This document shows, one piece after another, positions 58,288 through 64,000 of a DNA stretch of 64,000 nt. The notes below the pieces were generated by a model. The model was given only the letters and a program-made list of their open reading frames with translations. It was not told the DNA's origin and ran no database searches. Source of the DNA: Microbacterium helvum (GTDB taxonomy: Bacteria; Actinomycetota; Actinomycetes; Actinomycetales; Microbacteriaceae); the NCBI RefSeq assembly GCF_014779795.1, contig NZ_JACXZS010000007.1, positions 124,001-188,000 on the forward strand, read 5' to 3'. How positions within the stretch are numbered: the first letter of the stretch is position 1; each line of letters starts with the position of its first letter. A program made the position numbers and the translations under genes.

Positions 58288-59166
58288 ATGCCCGATCTGC
58301 AGGGTGCCCGCGTCGCCGTCTACCTCGACTTCGACAACATCGTGATGTCGTGGTACGACCGCGTCCACGGCAAGAACTCGTACTCGCGCGACCGCCAGAA
58401 GATCGCCGCCGATCCCACCGACCCCGCGATCGCCGAGCGCCTGGCGACCGCCACGATCGACGTCGGCGCGATCATCGACTACGCGACCTCCTTCGGCACG
58501 CTCGTGCTCACGCGGGCGTATGCGGACTGGTCCTCTCCCGTGAATGCCGAGTACCGGTCGCAGCTCGTGGCCCGCGCCGTCGACCTCGTGCAGCTGTTCC
58601 CCGCGGCGGCGTACGCGAAGAACGGGGCCGACATCCGCCTCGCTGTCGACGCGGTCGAAGACATGTTCCGCCTGCCCGATCTCACGCACGTCGTGATCGT
58701 CGCCGGCGACTCGGACTACGTCCCGCTCGCCCAGCGCTGCAAGCGTCTCGGCCGCTTCGTCGTGGGCGTCGGGGTCGCCGGCTCCACGGCCAAGTCGCTC
58801 GCCGCCGCGTGCGACCAGTTCGATTCGTACGACGCGCTCCCCGGCGTCGCCGCCCCGCCGACGGGGAAGAAGGATGCCGCCCCCACCGGCTCCTCGAAGG
58901 GCGGGCGCCGCGCGAAGAAGGCGTCGGCCGACCCCGTCGAGAGCCTGCTCGAGCGCGCGCTGCGGCTGGAGAGCGACAAAGAGGGCGTGGAGTGGCAGCA
59001 CGCCTCGGCGGTCAAGAGCCTCATCAAGCGGCTGGACCCGTCGTTCAGTGAGAAGGGTCTCGGGCACAAGAGCTTCTCGGAGTTCGTGAAGGCGCACCCC
59101 GACGTCGCGGAGGTCGACGAGTCGGGCAACATCGTCCTCATCCGGCTGGCGCCGTCCCGACGGTGA
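58288..59166 (+). CDS. NYN-domain (LabA-like) protein with C-terminal LOTUS/OST-HTH domain
   Basis: The 292-residue protein has an N-terminal NYN PIN-like nuclease domain with VAVYLDFDNIVMSW, KNGADIRLAVDAVEDM and VVIVAGDSDYVPLAQRCKRLG, supplying the acidic metal-binding residues (Asp-Asp and Asp of GDSD). A Lys/Ala/Gly-rich linker leads to a LOTUS/OST-HTH domain (about 220-288) with SAVKSLIKRLDPSFSEKGLGHKSFSEFV. In eukaryotes LOTUS domains bind RNA, including G-quadruplex RNA. A ribonuclease acting on selected RNAs is plausible. GGAGAGG precedes the ATG. Confidence 0.92.
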   Translation: MPDLQGARVAVYLDFDNIVMSWYDRVHGKNSYSRDRQKIAADPTDPAIAERLATATIDVGAIIDYATSFGTLVLTRAYADWSSPVNAEYRSQLVARAVDLVQLFPAAAYAKNGADIRLAVDAVEDMFRLPDLTHVVIVAGDSDYVPLAQRCKRLGRFVVGVGVAGSTAKSLAAACDQFDSYDALPGVAAPPTGKKDAAPTGSSKGGRRAKKASADPVESLLERALRLESDKEGVEWQHASAVKSLIKRLDPSFSEKGLGHKSFSEFVKAHPDVAEVDESGNIVLIRLAPSRR

Positions 59167-59228
59167 CGCAGGTCACGGTTCGCCGCCGATCGGGCCGCAG
59201 AAACACGCCCTCGGGTACAGTGTGACCC

Positions 59229-60479
59229 GTGGCACGCCGTAACGCCCCGCCGGGCTCGCAGACCTCGCTGCGCGAGGCCAATCGCGCGCGCGTCGTCGAG
59301 TCTCTGAAGCGCCACGGCCGTCTCACCCAGATCGAGCTCGCCGGAAGCACGGGGCTGTCGCCGGCGACGGTGTCGAACATCGTCAAAGAGCTCACGGCCT
59401 CCGGCCTGCTGCACACGTCGTTCACCACGAGCAGCGGGCGCCGAGCGACCCTCGTGTCACTCGCCCGGCGGCTCGGTCTCGTCGCCGGGGTGCACTACAG
59501 CTCGCGCCACCTGCACATCGCGATCGCCGACACCGCGCGCACGATCGTCACGCAGTCGTCGCTGCCACTCCCGCTCGACCACCGTCACGACTCCGAGCTC
59601 GACCGTCTCGCGCTGCTGCTCGGCGACATGATGGAGTCGATCGGCGGATCGCTCTCGGATCTGCTGGCGGTCGGCCTCGCCCTTCCGGCTCCCATCGACC
59701 CGCGCACCGGCCGCGTGTCGACGCCCGGCCTGCTGCGCGGCTGGGAGGGCGTCGATGTCGCCGAGTCGCTGTCGATCCGCATCGGCCGGCCGGTCTACGT
59801 CGACAGCGAGGCCAACCTCGGCGGCCTCGCCGAAGCGCGCGAGGGGAACGGCCGGGCTGCGGCATCCACCGTCTTCATCCGCGTCGGCCACACGATCAGC
59901 GCGGGACTCGTCGTCGACGGCGACCTCTTCCGGGGCGTCAACGGCAAGGCCGGGCAGATCGGGCACGTGACCCTCGACGAGAACGGGCCGATCTGCCGCT
60001 GCAGCAACCGCGGATGCCTCGAGACCTACGCGGGCGGGCCGGCGCTGCTGTCGCTGTTCCCCCCGAGTGAGGGCATGCACCGGCTGGGTGACCTGCTGCA
60101 GGCGGCCGAGGCGGGCGACGGCAGCGCCCGTCGCGTGATCGCCGATGCCGGACGTCACATCGGCATCGCCGCGGCGAGCCTGTGCAACCTGTTCGACCCG
60201 GAGCTGATCGTCGTCGGCGGAGAGCTCGGTCAGGCGGGCGAGATCCTGATGGCCCCGATGCGTCACTCGCTGGAGCGCACCGCCCTGCCCTCGGGCGACG
60301 GGCTGCCCGAGATCGTCGGCGCCTCGTTCGGCGAATGGGCCGAGACCCGCGGCGCCATCGCGATCGCCCTCGACCACGTGACGGTGCTGGACGCCGGTGC
60401 CGGGCTCGATGCCGGTGCCGGCCCCGACGGGCTGTCGGGCACCGGCCCGGGTGCGTCCTCTCTGCCGATCACGGCTTAG
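59229..60479 (+). CDS. ROK family transcriptional regulator
   Basis: The 416-residue protein joins a winged helix-turn-helix (TQIELAGSTGLSPATVSNIVKELTASGLL) to a ROK sugar-kinase-like domain with GHVTLDENGPICRCSNRGCLETY, which holds the zinc-binding Cys cluster. Members include XylR and NagC; they bind a sugar or sugar phosphate and repress transport genes. GTG at 59229 has TACAGT at 59216-59221. The C-terminus has a short DAGAG repeat. It sits directly upstream of a pentose-type ABC importer, its likely target. Confidence 0.92.
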   Translation: MARRNAPPGSQTSLREANRARVVESLKRHGRLTQIELAGSTGLSPATVSNIVKELTASGLLHTSFTTSSGRRATLVSLARRLGLVAGVHYSSRHLHIAIADTARTIVTQSSLPLPLDHRHDSELDRLALLLGDMMESIGGSLSDLLAVGLALPAPIDPRTGRVSTPGLLRGWEGVDVAESLSIRIGRPVYVDSEANLGGLAEAREGNGRAAASTVFIRVGHTISAGLVVDGDLFRGVNGKAGQIGHVTLDENGPICRCSNRGCLETYAGGPALLSLFPPSEGMHRLGDLLQAAEAGDGSARRVIADAGRHIGIAAASLCNLFDPELIVVGGELGQAGEILMAPMRHSLERTALPSGDGLPEIVGASFGEWAETRGAIAIALDHVTVLDAGAGLDAGAGPDGLSGTGPGASSLPITA

Positions 60480-60488
60480 GCTCTTGCG

Positions 60489-61610
60489 ATGCCCTTCACG
60501 CGACTGCTCAGGCCGCGACGGCGCCCGACGCCCTCGCACGGTGGCCTGTCGCGCGCTGTGGCGGCATCCACTCTGCTCGTCGGGGTGGCGATGCTCGCCG
60601 CGTGCACCGCGACACCCGCGCCGAAGGGCACGCCCGACGACTCCACGATCGCGCTGCTGCTGCCCGACGCCAAGACCGCACGCTACGAGACCTTCGACCG
60701 GCCGCTGTTCGAAGAGCGCGTCGGCGAACTCGGCGACTACAAGGTGCTGTACGCGAACGCCGACCAGGACGCGGCGAAGCAGCAGCAGCAGGCCGAGTCG
60801 GCACTCACCGCCGGCGCCGGGGTGCTGGTGCTCGATCCCGTGGACGCCAACGCGGCGGTCAGCATCGTGACCTCGGCGAACTCCCGCGGCGTGCCGGTGA
60901 TCTCGTACGACCGCCTCATCGCGGGCGGCGACCTCGCCTACTACGTGTCGTTCGACAACGAGAAGGTCGGCGTGCTGCAGGCCGCCGCGTTCGTCGAGGG
61001 CATGCGCGACAGCACCGACGAAGCTGCCGAGGGCAGCGGCATCCTGATGGTCAACGGCTCGCCCACCGACAGCAACGCGGCCCTCTTCAAAGAGGGCGCG
61101 CACAGCATCATCGACGACAGCGGGCTGCACGTCCTGGCCGAGTACGACACGCCCGGCTGGAACCCCGAGAAGGCGCAGGAGTGGGTGTCGGGGCAGATCG
61201 CGCAGCACCGCGGGCAGATCGCCGGCGTGTACGCCGCCAACGACGCCACCGCGGGCGGGGCGGTCGCGGCGCTGCGGGTCGCGAACGTCGACCCGTGGCC
61301 GATCGTCACGGGTCAGGACGCCGAGCTCTCGGCGATCCAGCGGCTGTTGACCGGCGACCAGTACATGACGGTGTACAAGGCGATCAAGCCGCAGGCGCGG
61401 CTCGCCGCCGAGGTCGCGGTCAAGCTGCTGCACGGCGAGACGGTGACCGCGCCGCTGCAGATCCAGGGCACGCCGTCGACGCTGCTCGACCCCGTCGCCG
61501 TCACCGTCGACAACATCATGCAGACCGTCGTCGCCGACGGATTCTGGACCGTGGACGACATCTGCACACCGGCGTATGCGGATGCGTGCGCAGCCGCGGG
61601 CATCGAGTAG
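60489..61610 (+). CDS. Sugar ABC transporter binding lipoprotein (xylose/ribose type)
   Basis: The 373-residue lipoprotein has an N-terminal Arg-rich signal ending LAAC and a type I periplasmic-binding fold: IALLLPDAKTARYE, LVLDPVDANAAVSIV, GVPVISYDRLIAGGDLAYYVSFDNEKVG and GVYAANDATAGGAVAAL. These match XylF/ChvE-like proteins for xylose, glucose or related sugars. ATG at 60489 has TAGGCT (60477-60482) upstream, whose first three bases are the ROK stop codon. It is followed by the ATPase and permease genes. Confidence 0.92.
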   Translation: MPFTRLLRPRRRPTPSHGGLSRAVAASTLLVGVAMLAACTATPAPKGTPDDSTIALLLPDAKTARYETFDRPLFEERVGELGDYKVLYANADQDAAKQQQQAESALTAGAGVLVLDPVDANAAVSIVTSANSRGVPVISYDRLIAGGDLAYYVSFDNEKVGVLQAAAFVEGMRDSTDEAAEGSGILMVNGSPTDSNAALFKEGAHSIIDDSGLHVLAEYDTPGWNPEKAQEWVSGQIAQHRGQIAGVYAANDATAGGAVAALRVANVDPWPIVTGQDAELSAIQRLLTGDQYMTVYKAIKPQARLAAEVAVKLLHGETVTAPLQIQGTPSTLLDPVAVTVDNIMQTVVADGFWTVDDICTPAYADACAAAGIE

Positions 61611-61620
61611 GGTCGCGAGG

Positions 61621-62637
61621 ATGTCGATGACGCACCCCCGGACCGGACGACCACGCGAGCGCGTGCTCACGATGCACGGCATCGGCAAGCGCTTCGGCGC
61701 CGTCCGAGCGCTCACCGACGTGGACTTCTGGGTCAACGAGGGCGAGGTCGTCGCGCTCGTCGGCGACAACGGCGCGGGCAAGTCCACGCTCGTCAAGGTG
61801 CTCGCCGGGGTGCATCCGCCGGATGCCGGCACGATCGAGTTCGACGGCGAGCCCGTCGAGATCGACTCCCCCGCCGACGCGCAGGACCTCGGGATCGAGA
61901 CGATCTTCCAGGACCTCGCCCTGTGCGACAACCTCGACGTCGTGGCCAACCTGTGGTTGGGCCGCGAGCTGCGCGACGGCGCGACGCTCGACGAGGTCGA
62001 CATGGAGCAGCGCACGTGGACGCTGCTGCGCGAGCTCTCGGCGAAGATCCCCTCGGTGCGGGTGCCCGTCGCCTCGCTGTCGGGCGGACAGCGCCAGACC
62101 GTGGCGATCGCCCGGTCGCTCATCGGCGAGCCGCGCGTCGTGATCCTCGACGAGCCGACGGCGGCGCTCGGCGTCGCGCAGACGGCCGAGGTGCTGAACC
62201 TCATCGAGCGGCTTCGCGAGCGCGGGCACGGCGTCATCCTCATCAGCCACAACATGGCCGACGTGCTCGCGGTCGCCGATCGCGTCGTCGTGCTGCGCCT
62301 GGGCCGCAACAACGGCGTGTACAACGTGGCCGACGTCACCAGCGAGACGCTCATCGCCGCCATCACGGGTGCGGTCGACCATTCGGGCGCACGGTGGACG
62401 GCGTCCGGCGCGACGCCTCCAGCGGCCGCGGCCCCCGGGGCGCCGGCGACGCCCGCCCGGCCCGGCCGTGTCCGTCCTCCCGGCCCGGCGGTCGCCGACC
62501 CGGCGGCCGCAGACCCGGCGGCCGCAGACCCGGCGGCCGCTGACGAGGCGCCGCTCGACGAGGACACCGGAGGCACCGTCATCCGGATGCCGAGCACCGG
62601 CTCCCGTCGGCGCCCCAGAGAGGACGGTCGCCGGTGA
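61621..62637 (+). CDS. Sugar ABC transporter ATPase, single-cassette
   Basis: The 338-residue protein has one ABC domain (residues about 15-255): Walker A GDNGAGKSTL, signature LSGGQRQTVAIARSL, Walker B VVILDEPTAALG. XylG/RbsA proteins usually have two cassettes; one cassette resembles FrcA and implies a homodimer. The last 70 residues are low-complexity Ala/Pro/Asp with three tandem ADPAA units from a 15-base DNA repeat (about 62500-62545). ATG at 61621 is preceded by TAGGGT (61608-61613), which includes the previous stop codon. Confidence 0.92.
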   Translation: MSMTHPRTGRPRERVLTMHGIGKRFGAVRALTDVDFWVNEGEVVALVGDNGAGKSTLVKVLAGVHPPDAGTIEFDGEPVEIDSPADAQDLGIETIFQDLALCDNLDVVANLWLGRELRDGATLDEVDMEQRTWTLLRELSAKIPSVRVPVASLSGGQRQTVAIARSLIGEPRVVILDEPTAALGVAQTAEVLNLIERLRERGHGVILISHNMADVLAVADRVVVLRLGRNNGVYNVADVTSETLIAAITGAVDHSGARWTASGATPPAAAAPGAPATPARPGRVRPPGPAVADPAAADPAAADPAAADEAPLDEDTGGTVIRMPSTGSRRRPREDGRR

Positions 62638-63881
62638 GCGCGCGCGGCGACGAGCGGCTCGTCGACCAGATCCCGGACGAGCGGCTGCTCAGCGGCAGCA
62701 GCATCCGCGGACTGCTCGAGGGCTTTGTGGCGCGCATCCGCGGCGGCGACCTCGGCGCGCTGCCGGTCGTCCTCGGCATCGTCGTCATCTGGACGGTCTT
62801 CGAGGCGCTCAACCCGGCGTTCCTCTCCAGCGAGAACCTCGTCAACCTCACGATGCAGTGTGCCGCGATCGGCACCATCGCCCTGGGCGTGGTGGTCGTG
62901 CTGCTCGTCGGTGAGATCGACCTGTCGGTCGGATCGGTGTCGGGGCTCGCGGCCGCGGTGCTCGCGGTCACCTTCGTGCAGCTGCAGTGGAACCTCGTGC
63001 TCTCGCTCGTCGCCGCCCTGGCGATCGGGTGCCTGGTCGGGCTCCTCTACGGCTATCTGTTCACCCGATTCGGGCTGCCGAGCTTCGTCATCACGCTGGC
63101 CGGGCTGCTCGGGTTCCTCGGGCTGCAGCTGTGGGTGCTCGGCAGGACGGGGTCGATCGCGATCCCGTTCGACTCCTGGATCGTGCAGTTCGCGCAGCAG
63201 CTGTTCCTGCCGCCCTGGGCGGCGTACGCCCTCGCCGTGGTCTCCGTCGGCGTGTACGCGTGGTCCCGTGTGCGACACGCCCAGCGGCGGGCGGCAGCCA
63301 ACCTCGTGAGCCAGGGCTACGCGTCGATCGCGGTGCGCAGCGGCCTGCTGCTGCTGTTCGTGGTGGCGGCGATCTGGTATCTCTCGCTGGACCGTGGGGT
63401 CGGCGTGATGTTCCTGTTCTTCCTGGCTCTCGTGGTCGTCATGAACTTCCTGCTCACGCGCACGCGGTGGGGGCGCTCCGTCTACGCCGTCGGCGGCTCC
63501 GTCGAGGCGGCCCGCCGTGCGGGCATCCGTGTCGATCGCATCTACCTCTCGGTGTTCGCCCTGTGCTCGACGCTCGCGGCGGTGGGCGGCATCCTGGCGG
63601 CCGCGCGGCTCGCCTCGGCCAATCAGAGCTCGGGCACCGGCGACGTAAACCTCAACGCGATCGCCGCGGCCGTGATCGGCGGCACGAGCCTGTTCGGCGG
63701 TCGCGGATCGGCCTTCTCGGCCCTCGTCGGCATCGTCGTGATCCAGTCCATCTCGTCGGGTCTGACGCTGCTCAACCTCGACTCGTCGGTGCAGTTCATG
63801 GTCACCGGCGTGGTGCTCGTGCTCGCCGTCATCGTCGACTCGCTGTCACGCCGCACCCGCGCGGCGACCGGACGCGCCTGA
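62634..63881 (+). CDS. Sugar ABC transporter permease (XylH/RbsC type)
   Basis: The 415-residue membrane protein has about ten hydrophobic segments. GEIDLSVGSVSGLAAAVLAV, GLPSFVITLAGLLGFLGLQ, YAVGGSVEAARRAGIRVDR (the ATPase-contact loop) and NLNAIAAAVIGGTSLFGGRGS are hallmarks of the XylH branch, including its long insert around residues 180-260. GTG at 62634 overlaps the ATPase stop by four bases. Together with the two preceding genes it forms a complete importer. Confidence 0.94.
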   Translation: MSARGDERLVDQIPDERLLSGSSIRGLLEGFVARIRGGDLGALPVVLGIVVIWTVFEALNPAFLSSENLVNLTMQCAAIGTIALGVVVVLLVGEIDLSVGSVSGLAAAVLAVTFVQLQWNLVLSLVAALAIGCLVGLLYGYLFTRFGLPSFVITLAGLLGFLGLQLWVLGRTGSIAIPFDSWIVQFAQQLFLPPWAAYALAVVSVGVYAWSRVRHAQRRAAANLVSQGYASIAVRSGLLLLFVVAAIWYLSLDRGVGVMFLFFLALVVVMNFLLTRTRWGRSVYAVGGSVEAARRAGIRVDRIYLSVFALCSTLAAVGGILAAARLASANQSSGTGDVNLNAIAAAVIGGTSLFGGRGSAFSALVGIVVIQSISSGLTLLNLDSSVQFMVTGVVLVLAVIVDSLSRRTRAATGRA

Positions 63882-64000
63882 ATCGTGCGACCCGCCGCTG
63901 CCTTCACTTGACGAACACGGGCGGTGGCGGCATCCATCGACGCTCTCTTTGCGCTGCGCAGAAATGACTGCTTGGATGCCGCACGCTGTGCAATCTGCAC
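63882..64000. other. Right-edge sequence without a recognised gene
   Basis: No reading frame or terminator hairpin is visible in these 119 bases. A TTTGCGCTGCGCAGA dyad lies near 63949-63963 and a TGTGCAATCTGCAC segment at the very end. They could be operators of a gene beyond the window, but one edge is missing. Confidence 0.4.

Noticed and set aside
59457..63278. 1273-residue minus-strand open frame
   Set aside because: It lies opposite four recognisable genes (ROK regulator and ABC importer), has Arg/Gly/His-rich shadow composition and no domain I can recognise.

Overview
The window is about 70% GC, with GTG starts, short gaps and a very frequent GGATGCC/GGCATCC heptamer. Everything points to a high-GC Gram-positive actinobacterium, most likely Microbacteriaceae (Microbacterium-like). 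That assignment rests on gene content and base composition, not on a search. About 47 protein genes and one tRNA gene are supported. Coding density is high and most functional groups sit in short operons with 4-base ATGA/GTGA overlaps.

Layout. 1-3168 (minus): a flavin-based extracytoplasmic electron-transfer cluster, namely an NqrB/RnfD-type membrane domain fused to a ferredoxin-reductase-type domain (cut by the left edge), a MOSC protein, ApbE flavin transferase and an FMN-binding lipoprotein. 3237-6014: P-type cation ATPase. 6066-8620 (minus): prs, glmU and tRNA-Gln. 8895-10931: MarR regulator, an ArsR/SRPBCC pair and a HAD hydrolase. 10939-12753: Uup-like ABC-F ATPase. 12797-15043 (plus): a CoA-disulfide/persulfide reductase-rhodanese fusion, a CsoR-family repressor with CstR-like residues and a small Cys protein, preceded by two operators. 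15051-18480 (minus): Eis-like acetyltransferase, ispE, aldo/keto reductase. 18674-21155: Stealth-type sugar phosphotransferase and a phosphodiesterase. 21290-22132: rsmA. 22260-25077: two MFS transporters. 25584-29221 (minus): GNAT, NUDIX, tatD, metG. 29360-38917: a complete galactan-use locus (LacI repressor, GH42 beta-galactosidase, sugar ABC importer without ATPase, secreted GH53 galactanase). 39070-44109: a giant sortase-anchored repeat adhesin. 44082-49847: rsmI, protein mannosyltransferase, DUF255 protein, aldo/keto reductase and a damaged ArsR-type gene fused to a 26-bp tandem repeat. 49913-59166: hrpA, a quinone oxidoreductase, sulfurtransferase, metY, a Gfo/Idh/MocA oxidoreductase and a NYN-LOTUS protein. 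59229-63881: ROK regulator and a sugar ABC importer.

How the parts fit. The backbone pmt-rsmI-metG-tatD-rsmA-ispE-glmU/prs matches a block known from Mycobacterium tuberculosis (Rv1002c to Rv1018c). Here it is interrupted by accessory cargo: galactan use plus adhesin between rsmI and metG, MFS transporters between tatD and rsmA, and Stealth and persulfide modules further on. The expected rpfB between tatD and rsmA is absent. The galactan locus forms a pathway: the secreted GH53 enzyme cuts galactan, the binding protein and two permeases import the oligomers, cytoplasmic GH42 releases galactose, and the LacI repressor probably senses the sugar through two palindromic operators.

Regulation. 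About twenty genes carry a TANNNT-like (or GACAAT/GATAAT) -10 box 6-9 bases before the start codon, which predicts widespread leaderless transcription. glmU begins one base after the 3' end of tRNA-Gln. Several large intergenic palindromes and head-to-head GGATGCC palindromes remain unexplained.
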